A stretch of DNA of 6,624 nt from the NCBI GenBank assembly GCA_011773575.1, contig WVXJ01000076.1, positions 27,495 through 34,118 on the forward strand, written 5' to 3'. Made by a program: the position numbers and the translations under genes. The notes under the pieces are model-generated. The model searched no databases, was not told where the DNA came from, and saw only the letters and a list, made by a program, of their open reading frames with translations. Source of the DNA: Armatimonadota bacterium (lineage in GTDB: Bacteria > Armatimonadota > Hebobacteria > Hebobacterales > WVXJ01). Shown here piece by piece: positions 1-6,013 of the stretch (positions are counted from its first letter, which is position 1; each line of letters begins with the position of its first letter).

Positions 1-540
1 ATTCTCCATGTCCACGAAGACACGCGGCGGAGCAGCCAGCCGCCCCTCCTTATGCATCAGGCGAACCTGCGCGCCAAGATGGACATTGACGGCCTCTTCG
101 GTATCTTCGATGTTCAATGTAGTCAGCCTCGGCAGCAGCCTGAGAATCCTCTCCTCCTCATCCCAGAAGACGGCCAATCCCAACGGGCCGGCAAGACTGT
201 ACACAGGCAGAAAACAGCGCTGCTCCAGATACCTGGGGGCAGCGCCGAGTTCGATTTCTTCGCCGTCAATGGTCGCCTTGGTCTCCCCCATGACGAGATC
301 TATCTCTCGTCCGGTGCCGGTGCGAAGAGTGAGGTCCTTGCCCTGGGAGATGAAACTATAGCCTGCGTGTGTGAGGGCGAGCAGGAAGGGGGCAAGAATC
401 TCCTCCTCCTCGTGCAAGAGAGGGAGATCGTCAGCCTGAGTATAGTCTCCTACGATAATCGTGTCCGCGCTAGCAAGCGAACAAAGAGAGAAAACGAGCA
501 GCGCCATGACCAAAAAAAGTGCTACAAATAAGGACTTCAT
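1..540 (-). CDS. Exported stalk/AMIN-domain protein, probable N-acetylmuramoyl-L-alanine amidase (N-terminal 180 residues, cut by the window edge)
   Basis: Read on the minus strand from an ATG at 540, the frame stays open to the left edge, so the C-terminal part lies outside the window. Residues 1-25 are a clear signal peptide: MKS, a long hydrophobic core, then a SLASA cleavage site before DTII. Residues about 44-136 resemble the copper amine oxidase N-terminal (stalk) domain, with an IDGEEIEL strand followed by a FLPVYSLAGPLGLAVFWD motif (family pattern: flPvr.la..lG..v.wd). From about residue 139 a new beta-rich segment ends in APPRVFVDMEN, the typical PPRxxxD signature of an AMIN domain. 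AMIN domains target cell-wall amidases and secretins to the periplasm or peptidoglycan. The AMIN segment and the divergent PBP neighbour make a peptidoglycan amidase the best guess, but the catalytic domain is not visible. A TAGGAA ribosome-binding site lies 6 nt before the start. It could instead be a non-catalytic AMIN protein. Confidence 0.8.
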   Translation of the reverse strand, partial: MKSLFVALFLVMALLVFSLCSLASADTIIVGDYTQADDLPLLHEEEEILAPFLLALTHAGYSFISQGKDLTLRTGTGREIDLVMGETKATIDGEEIELGAAPRYLEQRCFLPVYSLAGPLGLAVFWDEEERILRLLPRLTTLNIEDTEEAVNVHLGAQVRLMHKEGRLAAPPRVFVDMEN

Positions 541-572
541 CTCGGTTTCCTACGTCGAGCGCTTGGAAAGCG

Positions 573-601
573 ATTATATCATCCTCCCGCCTTACATGCA
601 A
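573..601 (-). promoter_or_regulatory. Extended -10 sigma70-type promoter for the amidase-type gene
   Basis: On the minus strand a perfect TATAAT (573-578) is preceded by TGA, giving an extended -10 (TGnTATAAT). Exactly 17 bp upstream is TTGCAT (596-601), a 3/6 match to the -35 consensus. Transcription would start near 566, leaving a leader of about 26 nt before the ATG at 540. Both the consensus and the spacing are good. The weak -35 is typical of extended -10 promoters. Confidence 0.7.
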
Positions 602-662
602 GGAATTACAGTATCGTCGAATAGCGATCGTGAATCCCTTGCTCAGAGCTGTCAAGGAAGGA

Positions 663-682
663 ACCAAAGCGGTTCGCTTGGT
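663..682. repeat. Imperfect inverted repeat / hairpin in the divergent intergenic region
   Basis: ACCAA-A-GCG (663-671) and CGC-TTGGT (675-682) form an 8-bp stem with one bulged A and a GTT loop. It lies between the two divergent promoters and has no T-tract on either side, so it does not look like a terminator. It may be a regulator-binding site or may be chance. It is not part of any convincing gene. Confidence 0.35.
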
Positions 683-738
683 GTCTAAACAGTTATGAGG
701 ATATTCCCCCCGCTTCATTTGGCGAAGTGAAAAACGAG

Positions 739-755
739 TACACCGCAGAGGTGTA
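739..755. promoter_or_regulatory. Candidate operator: perfect 6-bp inverted repeat over the PBP -35 region
   Basis: TACACC-GCAGA-GGTGTA is a perfect dyad with half-site centres 11 bp apart, one helical turn, as expected for a dimeric regulator. The right arm (750-755) sits exactly where the -35 hexamer of the 773-778 TATAAT should be, and that hexamer is a poor -35. A bound protein would therefore block polymerase or replace the -35 contact. Whether it is a real operator is inference from position and symmetry. No regulator gene is visible in the window. Confidence 0.45.
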
Positions 756-778
756 ACATTAGGATTTTCAGGTATAAT
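750..778 (+). promoter_or_regulatory. Probable promoter of the PBP-protease operon
   Basis: A perfect TATAAT lies at 773-778. No good -35 exists: 17 bp upstream is GGTGTA, and a 16-bp spacer gives GTGTAA (3/6). The expected start near 785 leaves only about 14 nt before the ATG at 799, with no strong Shine-Dalgarno in between. The transcript would have a very short leader. The -10 is convincing and the -35 is not. Confidence 0.55.
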
Positions 779-798
779 GAGGCAAGTGTGAGATACGC

Positions 799-3048
799 AT
801 GAGGAATCGGCCGCAGCGCCCCAAGTTCAAGAGGAAGAAACTCTCCACAAAGAGGGTGCTGTGGAGACTCATGGCGGTCCTGAATTGGGGCCTGCTGCTG
901 AGTTTCTACGTCGGAGTGGGGATGTTTTTAGGGGCTTATTCAAGTATTGCCCCCATGGTTCCGCGCCTGCGTGAACTGGCTGAACTGAGGATCACCGAGG
1001 GAACGAAGGTGATCTCCGCGGACGGAGAGGTGCTTGCTAAGTTGTCGGAAGAGAACCGGGAGTTTGTTTCCATTGATGAGATTCCCGCCCAACTGAAGCA
1101 AGCAATCGTTGCCGTTGAGGATGACGCCTTTTATCAACACGCCGGTATTGACCCCAAAGGCATCCTTCGCGCCGCCTGGACGAATATCCTCTCCAGAAAG
1201 GTCAAGCAAGGCGGCTCCACCATCACTCAGCAACTGGCGCGGAATGCCTATGATCTTCGTCGGCGCACTCTTCAGCGTAAGATACAGGAGTTTCTGCTCG
1301 CCATCGAAATCGAACGGCGATACACCAAGGATGAGATCCTGGAACTGTATTTGAACGAGATCTACTTTGGAGAACACGCCTATGGGGTAAAGGTGGCCGC
1401 CAAGACTTATTTCGGCAAGGCTCCCAGTGAACTGGAACTGGCTGAATGCGCTCTCCTGGCGGGTCTGCCCAAAGCCCCCAGCCACTACAATCCGTTCCGT
1501 TCTCCAGAGCGAGCCATGGAGCGTCGGAATGTCGTGCTGTGGCGGATGTCGGAAGTGGGCTATATATCGCCCCGTGAAGCCCAGATGACGGCGGCCCAGC
1601 CGCTGGAGTTGACCGAGGAGCGGATTGTACGCGGAAGGCGCTCCTACCGCGCCCCCTACTTCATTGCTTATGTCCTTCAGCAAGCCAACGACTTCTTTGG
1701 CGCGGATGTCGTGAGCCGAGGAGGCCTGACCATCCACACCACACTCAACTTGGGTGTGCAGCAAGAAGCGGAGAAGATACTGACTGCGGAAGTCCAACGA
1801 GCAAAGAGCCGGAAGGTTAGTGAAGGCGCTCTGGTTGCTCTGGACGTCCGCACGGGCGCCATTAAGGCGATGGTGGGAGGCATGGATTTCTCCGCCAGTG
1901 AATTCAACCGTGCGGTACAGGGGAATCGTCAAGTGGGCTCAGCCTTCAAACCTTTTGTATACACGGCGGCGATTGAGCAGGGGATGAGGCCGGATGACAC
2001 TGTAGATGATTCTCCGGTCACCTATCCGGATGGGCAAGGGGGCCAGTATGTGCCCCATAATTATGACCATACCTATATGGGCGAAATCACCCTGACGAAG
2101 GCGCTGGCGCTCTCTCGCAATGTCTGTGCGGTCAAACTGATTGCACAGATCGGAGCCATTCCGGTTATAAGAACGGCCGAGCGGATGGGCATAAAGGGTC
2201 CGCTGGATCCCTACCTTTCCCTCGCTTTGGGCACTTGCAGCACCACCCCGCTCGATATGGCCTCCGCCTTTGCGGTGTTTGCAAACGGAGGCTATCGGCT
2301 GGAGCCTTATGCCATTGCCAAGATCGAGGATGCGGCCGGCAATGTGCTGGTTGAGCATATGCCCAGCCCGGTCAAGGTGATGAATCCGAGCACAGCCGCC
2401 ACCATGACAAAGATGTTGGCCGAAGTGGTCGTCCGCGGAACCGCGAGCGGTGCACGCTACAGAGTGGGAGGGTTGCCCTTTCCCGCGGCTGGAAAAACAG
2501 GCACAACGAGTGATCATAAGGACGCCTGGTTCGTCGGCTGGGCGGAGGGCATGTCCTGCGCTGTGTGGGTGGGAAATGACAAGCCGATAGAGATGGCGCG
2601 GGTTACAGGAGGGAGTATTCCCGCGCCTATCTGGATGAAGTTCATGAAAGCCGCGGTGCCGATCATTGCCCAAGGAAGAACGAAGGCCTTCGTACGTGCG
2701 ACAGAGATTGACAGGCTGGCGGCGAGCGTGGAGCAGCCCGCGCCTGAACCGCCACCGGGAAGTGAGACAGATGACGGGGAATACTCAGAGGGGGATTTTG
2801 AAGATGAATCATCGGAGGCCAGGCTGAATAGGCTGCTGCGCGGAGAGGACCCATCTTTGGGCGAGATCTCGATTCCTCCGGTGGGGAATGAATCTTCGGG
2901 GGAAACGGAGATAGTGGGTATTTGTGCGGTAACCGGCAAGCGGGCCACCTCCTATTGCCCGCGCATGCTGCTGCGGACTTTCTCCAAGGGCCGCGCTCCG
3001 ATTTCCACATGTCCCCTCCACCGGGATCCCCATAAAGAGCGCGAGTGA
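799..3048 (+). CDS. Class A penicillin-binding protein (bifunctional glycosyltransferase/transpeptidase, PBP1A type)
   Basis: This 749-residue enzyme polymerises lipid II glycan strands and cross-links the peptides on the outer face of the inner membrane. The N-terminus is a basic cytoplasmic stretch (residues 1-20) and one membrane anchor (about 22-46). The GT51 domain spans about 65-240: EDDAFYQHAG with catalytic E107, GGSTITQQLARN (138-149), RKIQEFLLAIEIE (160-172), YLNEIYFG (184-191) and LLAGLPKAPSHYNPF. The transpeptidase domain shows SAFK (nucleophile S381, K384), SRN (439-441) and KTGT (566-569), so both active sites look intact. After it come an acidic, Pro-rich linker (about 646-675) and a tail with C709, C720 and C738 ending in CPLH, as in some other class A PBPs. 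The ATG at 799 is the only sensible start, since an in-frame TGA lies at 778. It probably forms an operon with the protease 33 bp downstream and is divergent from the amidase-type gene. Confidence 0.95.
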   Translation: MRNRPQRPKFKRKKLSTKRVLWRLMAVLNWGLLLSFYVGVGMFLGAYSSIAPMVPRLRELAELRITEGTKVISADGEVLAKLSEENREFVSIDEIPAQLKQAIVAVEDDAFYQHAGIDPKGILRAAWTNILSRKVKQGGSTITQQLARNAYDLRRRTLQRKIQEFLLAIEIERRYTKDEILELYLNEIYFGEHAYGVKVAAKTYFGKAPSELELAECALLAGLPKAPSHYNPFRSPERAMERRNVVLWRMSEVGYISPREAQMTAAQPLELTEERIVRGRRSYRAPYFIAYVLQQANDFFGADVVSRGGLTIHTTLNLGVQQEAEKILTAEVQRAKSRKVSEGALVALDVRTGAIKAMVGGMDFSASEFNRAVQGNRQVGSAFKPFVYTAAIEQGMRPDDTVDDSPVTYPDGQGGQYVPHNYDHTYMGEITLTKALALSRNVCAVKLIAQIGAIPVIRTAERMGIKGPLDPYLSLALGTCSTTPLDMASAFAVFANGGYRLEPYAIAKIEDAAGNVLVEHMPSPVKVMNPSTAATMTKMLAEVVVRGTASGARYRVGGLPFPAAGKTGTTSDHKDAWFVGWAEGMSCAVWVGNDKPIEMARVTGGSIPAPIWMKFMKAAVPIIAQGRTKAFVRATEIDRLAASVEQPAPEPPPGSETDDGEYSEGDFEDESSEARLNRLLRGEDPSLGEISIPPVGNESSGETEIVGICAVTGKRATSYCPRMLLRTFSKGRAPISTCPLHRDPHKERE

Positions 3049-3066
3049 ACTTCGTGTTACGATGGT

Positions 3067-3073
3067 GAAAGGA
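3067..3073 (+). promoter_or_regulatory. Ribosome-binding site that fixes the GTG start of the M50 protease
   Basis: GAAAGGA sits 8 nt before GTG 3082. The in-frame stretch back to the stop of the PBP gene (3046-3048) contains no ATG, GTG or TTG, so this site supports the GTG as the real start. Confidence 0.7.
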
Positions 3074-3081
3074 CAGACAGC

Positions 3082-4197
3082 GTGTTCTCTCATTCCTTTC
3101 GGCTGGGAAAGATCCTGGGGATTGAGATTGAAATTGACTACACCTGGTTCATCATCCTGGGCCTGATGGCCTTCGGCTTCGCACGGGGGCTGCCTCAGCA
3201 ACTCGAATTGAAGGGCCTCCACCCCGCCTATTATTGGCTGTTGGGCATCGCCATCGCGCTGCTGCTCTTTGCATCTGTGCTCATCCACGAACTCTCTCAT
3301 TCGTTACTTGCCAAGATGAACGGGCTGGGGATTGCCGGTATCACCCTTTTCCTCTTCGGCGGTGTATCCAAACTCGTCAAAGAGCCGCGCTCCGCGCTGT
3401 CCGAACTCCAAATCTCCATCGTCGGGCCTCTCGTCTCCCTGCTTTTGGCGGGATTGTTCGCCATCGCCCATTGGCTCGCGGTAGGCCCGGTGCTGAAGAC
3501 CATCTTCGGCGTGATGGCCTTCATCAACGCCTTGCTGGCCGTGTTCAACCTGCTGCCCGGTCTTCCTTTGGACGGAGGGCGAGTTCTGAGGGCCATCATC
3601 TGGTATGTGTCCGGCAGTTTTGCAAAAGCCACCAGGATCGCCGCCATCGCGGGCCAGGGCATCGGCTTCTTCCTTATTCTCATTGGGGTAATGACCCTGT
3701 TTCGCAATTTCGTAAGCGGGCTGTGGATGGCCTTTATCGGGTGGTTCCTCATCCAAGCGGCACAGGGTTCTTACCAACAGAGCATATTGCGAAGGCTGCT
3801 TTCCGGAGTGAAGGTGAACTCGGTGATGACAAGCGATGTTGTCACTGTGGCGGCGGAAATGACTCTCGAGGAGTTGGTGAACGACTACTTTCTGGTTTAC
3901 AACTACGCAGCTTTTCCGGTATTGAGAGACGGAGAAGTGGTGGGGTTGATTCATTTATCTGATGCACGGAAGATACCGCGCGAGAGATGGATCAGTACTG
4001 CCGTGGGTGAGCTAGTGGCTCCTCTGCGGGACCAACAGGTGATTGCCCCTGAGGAAGATGCCTGGGAGGCAATGGCGAAGATGGCCTCTGAGGGTACGGG
4101 AAGGCTATTGGTGATGAGCGAGGGAGTCCTTCACGGCATCATCAGCCGCGCCAATGTCATGCGCCTCATCCGCACCAAGATGGACCTTGGCGCGTAG
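3082..4197 (+). CDS. Site-2-type membrane zinc metalloprotease (M50) with C-terminal CBS pair
   Basis: This 371-residue polytopic membrane protein cuts substrates within the membrane. The zinc site is HELSH (H69, E70, H73) in a hydrophobic segment. The third ligand is the Asp of NLLPGLPLDGGR (156-167; D164). The FLFGGVSKL strand (about 90-98) is also typical of the SpoIVFB-like branch. About six membrane segments cover residues 20-226. Residues about 244-298 and 305-365 form two CBS motifs, starting with VNSVMTSDVVTV, which often bind adenine nucleotides and gate activity. This domain order matches the common 'site-2 protease family protein with CBS domains'. The start is GTG, supported by GAAAGGA 8 nt upstream. 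The 33-bp gap after the PBP gene suggests co-transcription and possibly an envelope-related job, but the substrate is unknown. Catalytic residues are intact. Confidence 0.93.
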   Translation: MFSHSFRLGKILGIEIEIDYTWFIILGLMAFGFARGLPQQLELKGLHPAYYWLLGIAIALLLFASVLIHELSHSLLAKMNGLGIAGITLFLFGGVSKLVKEPRSALSELQISIVGPLVSLLLAGLFAIAHWLAVGPVLKTIFGVMAFINALLAVFNLLPGLPLDGGRVLRAIIWYVSGSFAKATRIAAIAGQGIGFFLILIGVMTLFRNFVSGLWMAFIGWFLIQAAQGSYQQSILRRLLSGVKVNSVMTSDVVTVAAEMTLEELVNDYFLVYNYAAFPVLRDGEVVGLIHLSDARKIPRERWISTAVGELVAPLRDQQVIAPEEDAWEAMAKMASEGTGRLLVMSEGVLHGIISRANVMRLIRTKMDLGA

Positions 4198-4215
4198 GGC
4201 AAAAGACTTTGCGGG

Positions 4216-4242
4216 GGACATGGAGTCAGACTCCTTTAGTCC
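4216..4242. repeat. REP-like two-part hairpin after the protease gene
   Basis: GGAC (4216-4219) pairs with GTCC (4239-4242), and inside them GGAGT (4222-4226) pairs with ACTCC (4230-4234) around a CAG loop, leaving a small unpaired bulge (AT versus TTTA). It lies 18 bp after the protease stop. There is no long T-run, so it would be a weak terminator. The GGGGACATGGAGTCAGACTCC character resembles extragenic palindromes moved by REP-associated Y1 transposases. Only one copy is seen here, so repeat status is inferred. Confidence 0.4.
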
Positions 4243-4292
4243 ACCACGTTTCTTCATCAAAACATTCTATGTCGCTGAATGACATTATCCAC

Positions 4293-4330
4293 AAAAAAAC
4301 GGGCCCGGCTTGGATGCTAGTATTTGGGCC
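4293..4330 (-). terminator. Possible minus-strand intrinsic terminator
   Basis: On the minus strand GGCCC (4326-4330) can pair with GGGCC (4302-4306), followed after CG by seven T residues (4293-4299). The loop is long (19 nt) and the stem only 5 bp. No minus-strand gene lies directly upstream, so it would only stop antisense or readthrough transcripts. Weak call. Confidence 0.25.
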
Positions 4331-4357
4331 TGGATAAGACAGTGATGAGCAAGGCAT

Positions 4358-4700
4358 ATGCCCGGAAAAGCACACACCGGTGCAGATCTTCCGTGCTTGA
4401 GGCAGGCAATCCATAAGCTGCGACAGGCGGAAGTGCAACTGAGCAAGGATGCCCCAAGCGGCGCGAAAGATCGGCGCGCCAGAGCAAACCTTCTGCCGCT
4501 GGCGGACGGACTACGGCGAGCTACGGCTGGATCGGCGAAGCGACTGAAGGCACTGGAGACCGAGAATACACGGCTGGAGAAAATGGCGGTGGATAACTCG
4601 TGTGGGGCGCATATGAAAGCTGCTGAAATCGGAGCAGCTCGATCGAAGATCCGCGTGAGTGGGGGACACCTCTCGAATGTCGGATCATCCGGAAAGCACT
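4358..4700 (+). pseudogene. Degenerate IS3-family transposase remnant (OrfA, possibly the start of OrfB)
   Basis: Pieces of an IS3-type OrfA appear in order but in different frames. The first frame gives MPGKAHT (4358-4378) and IHKLRQAEVQLSK (4409-4447). The next frame, from 4452, gives PQAARKIGAPEQTF then CRWRTDYGELRLD, the helix-turn-helix region ending at 4532. The first frame resumes from 4535 with AKRLKALETENTRLEKM, the leucine-zipper-like coiled coil. One inserted base near 4450 and one lost base near 4534 explain this, so the apparent 126-residue ORF (4358-4738) is a frameshifted hybrid and not a real protein. Further on, CRII (4679-4690) and, one frame later, GKH (4692-4700) recall the RRACRxxG motif of OrfB, but this part is weak. 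The DDE catalytic core is absent and no terminal inverted repeats could be assigned. It is a dead insertion-sequence scar. Confidence 0.75.
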
Positions 4701-4780
4701 GCCACTTTAAGGCCAACAACCAATTTGAGTCGCTGTAATTATTGTTGAAGATAAATATTTTGAGTGAAAATGCGAAGAAT

Positions 4781-4805
4781 CGGGAACCCCGACTATAGGT
4801 TCTCG
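4781..4805. promoter_or_regulatory. Inverted repeat upstream of the metal-binding protein gene, possible operator or leader hairpin
   Basis: CGGGAACC (4781-4788) and GGTTCTCG (4798-4805) form an 8-bp dyad (one G-T pair) around a 9-nt loop. Eight bases further on is TAGAAT (4813-4818), a 5/6 match to a -10 box, with no recognisable -35 (CGACTA at 17 bp). The dyad would cover the -35 region if that -10 is real. A metal-sensing regulator would fit the downstream gene, but this is inference. It could also be a transcript hairpin. Confidence 0.4.
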
Positions 4806-4841
4806 TCATTCCTAGAATTGAAAAAACTGGCTGTCAACGCC

Positions 4842-4850
4842 AAAGGAGGT
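4842..4850 (+). promoter_or_regulatory. Near-perfect Shine-Dalgarno for the exported metal-binding protein
   Basis: AAAGGAGGT, complementary to the 16S rRNA 3' end, lies 8 nt before ATG 4859. It is the strongest ribosome-binding site in the window and fixes the start. It suggests efficient translation. Confidence 0.85.
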
Positions 4851-4858
4851 CGTTTGAT

Positions 4859-5581
4859 ATGAAATCGACAAGAATGCAAGCATTATTGGTCTTTTTGCTT
4901 TCCGCAGTCGTGTCGCTAACCATTGGGACGTTAAGCGCTTCCGCCATGGGTTGTTCAACCAAAGATGCTGACGGTTCTTCCATGACATCCCATGACGGAT
5001 GCAGCATGATGTCATCGGGAGGAAAGCATGAACATCATAAGGCAGCAAAAGACGCGTGCCCAGTTTGTAAAAAACCGCTTGGAAAAAAGCCTGTAACTTT
5101 CAAGTATGCTGGCAAAACTATCTCCTATCGCTGTATTCATTGCGCACTGGTTGATAGCAAGAATCAGGGCGATGGCGTCATCGTGACGCATTCTGCAATA
5201 ACCGGGAAAGAAATTTCGCTCGAGAAAAAGGTCGAGAAGAAAGGTATGCAGTGGAAGGCAACGCCGAAAACCGCAGTGGCGTTGATTCTTAGCGAAAAGG
5301 GCGACGACTGCCTGGCGATTCATCAGGTTTTTTCCAGCCGCGCCGAGTTTGATTCATATATAAAGAGCCACCCTGATATTGCAAAACAAAAGCCCCGCCC
5401 TCTGTTGTTGACCGATGTGGATGCGATCATCAAAGCCGGGATGCCTCCGCTGCCTGCGCAGGCGACCTGTCCTGTGACCAAAAGAGTTTTTAAGCCCACA
5501 AAAGACACAGTATGGGAATTCAAGGACGGCACAATTCAATATTTTTGCTGCCCTGAATGTAAAATGACTTCTGCAAAATAG
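4859..5581 (+). CDS. Exported Cys/His/Met-rich protein with two metal-binding modules, the second YHS-like
   Basis: This 240-residue protein is not assigned to a named family. Residues 1-29 are a signal peptide (MKSTRMQ, hydrophobic core, TLSASA cleavage site), so it acts outside the cytoplasm. Residues 30-61 are a low-complexity Met/Ser/His stretch with C32, C48 and HEHH (57-60), a typical soft-metal-binding composition. Residues 67-95 form a module with CPVC (C67, C70) and CIHC (C92, C95), spaced like a zinc ribbon or treble clef. A central region (about 100-195) has no recognised motif. Residues 204-234 look like a YHS domain: CPVTKRVF, a FKDGTIQYF strand, then CCPEC (C230, C231, C234). 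YHS domains often bind heavy metals, especially in copper-handling proteins. The protein stops six residues after CPEC, where YHS domains usually run on for a helix, so the end may be truncated. Sampled lines look A/T-richer than the protease gene. With the IS3 scar just upstream, this hints at acquisition. Copper or other soft-metal binding is inferred. Confidence 0.8.
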   Translation: MKSTRMQALLVFLLSAVVSLTIGTLSASAMGCSTKDADGSSMTSHDGCSMMSSGGKHEHHKAAKDACPVCKKPLGKKPVTFKYAGKTISYRCIHCALVDSKNQGDGVIVTHSAITGKEISLEKKVEKKGMQWKATPKTAVALILSEKGDDCLAIHQVFSSRAEFDSYIKSHPDIAKQKPRPLLLTDVDAIIKAGMPPLPAQATCPVTKRVFKPTKDTVWEFKDGTIQYFCCPECKMTSAK

Positions 5582-5599
5582 GCAGACCAGAATTAAAAG

Positions 5600-5716
5600 A
5601 TGGTTTTGATGAGCGCGGGCTGCGTTCTAATTCTGCTATCTGCGTTGGTGTTTTTAGTAGTGTCTATGGCGTCGGCGAAACCAGCTATGGCACAAGGGAC
5701 GACACACCCGGGATGA
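5600..5716 (+). CDS. Small exported or membrane peptide ORF (38 codons) ending at TGA, possibly broken
   Basis: ATG 5600 lies 18 nt after the stop of the metal-binding gene. The peptide has a hydrophobic core (about residues 7-23, CVLILLSALVFLVVSMA) and signal-peptidase-like ASA and AMA sites, then QGTTHPG and a TGA (5714-5716). Such a sequence is a signal peptide with almost no mature protein, so it looks like the front of a truncated exported gene. After the TGA the same frame stays open for 36 codons to a TGA at 5825-5827, starting PLCPGGGYSVKALERTG. The ribosome-binding site is poor (AAAAG only). It may be co-transcribed with the gene before it. It could be a degraded gene, a real small protein, or a recoded gene. 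No family was recognised. Confidence 0.4.
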   Translation: MVLMSAGCVLILLSALVFLVVSMASAKPAMAQGTTHPG

Positions 5717-5827
5717 CCCCTCTGTCCAGGCGGAGGATACTCCGTGAAGGCACTGGAACGCACTGGACAGGAGGAGCCGGGGCGAGCATTGGAAGAAAAC
5801 GCAACGGAGTGTTTAATACGCTTCTGA

Positions 5828-6013
5828 TCGCTTCCGCTCGTCATTGCCTGCTGCTGAAGTTCGAGTTATTGATATTTCCAGCCAAAACATTCTAACATCG
5901 AAATTCTCGCACCTCGTCCGACTCCCATTCGGCTTTCTTCGAGTCCGCTCAGGGCAGGCCGCGCTGTTTCGATTAGAGGTCGCTTTCCTCCCGCGATGCT
6001 TATTATCGGAACC
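5828..6013. other. Intergenic region between the convergent ends, no recognisable gene
   Basis: The accessory genes (plus) and rplL (minus) converge here. Short ORFs cover it on the plus strand but look random: no family motif and no ribosome-binding site. A 5-bp stem (GACTC/GAGTC) with a 16-nt loop occurs near 5920-5945 but lacks a T-run, so no convincing rplL terminator could be identified. Confidence 0.6.

Noticed and set aside
52..531. 159-codon plus-strand ORF at the left edge
   Set aside because: The opposite strand has an open frame with signal peptide, stalk-domain and AMIN motifs and a good promoter. The plus-strand ORF has none of these.
650..655. Perfect TTGACA on the minus strand
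   Set aside because: The hexamer 17 bp downstream is CACGAT, a poor -10. The extended -10 promoter at 573-601 is much better.
940..1932. Long minus-strand ORF (330 codons) inside the PBP gene
   Set aside because: It lies antisense to an unmistakable PBP with intact motifs and shows no family motif or ribosome-binding site of its own. It is a shadow frame.
3234..3962. 242-codon plus-strand ORF and two minus-strand ORFs inside the protease gene
   Set aside because: The Arg/His-rich composition is typical of an off-frame reading of a GC-rich gene. The M50/CBS frame explains the region.
4285..4809. 174-codon minus-strand ORF across the IS remnant
   Set aside because: The plus strand carries recognisable IS3 OrfA segments in order, and the minus ORF shows no motif.
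5750..5768. Tandem CACTGGA copies
   Set aside because: Only two copies, ten bases apart. This is not enough for a repeat array.
4259..5894. Repeated AAAACATTCTA (4259-4269 and 5884-5894), considered as flanking repeats of an inserted island
   Set aside because: Eleven matching bases are expected by chance in a window of this size, and neither copy sits at a clear element end.
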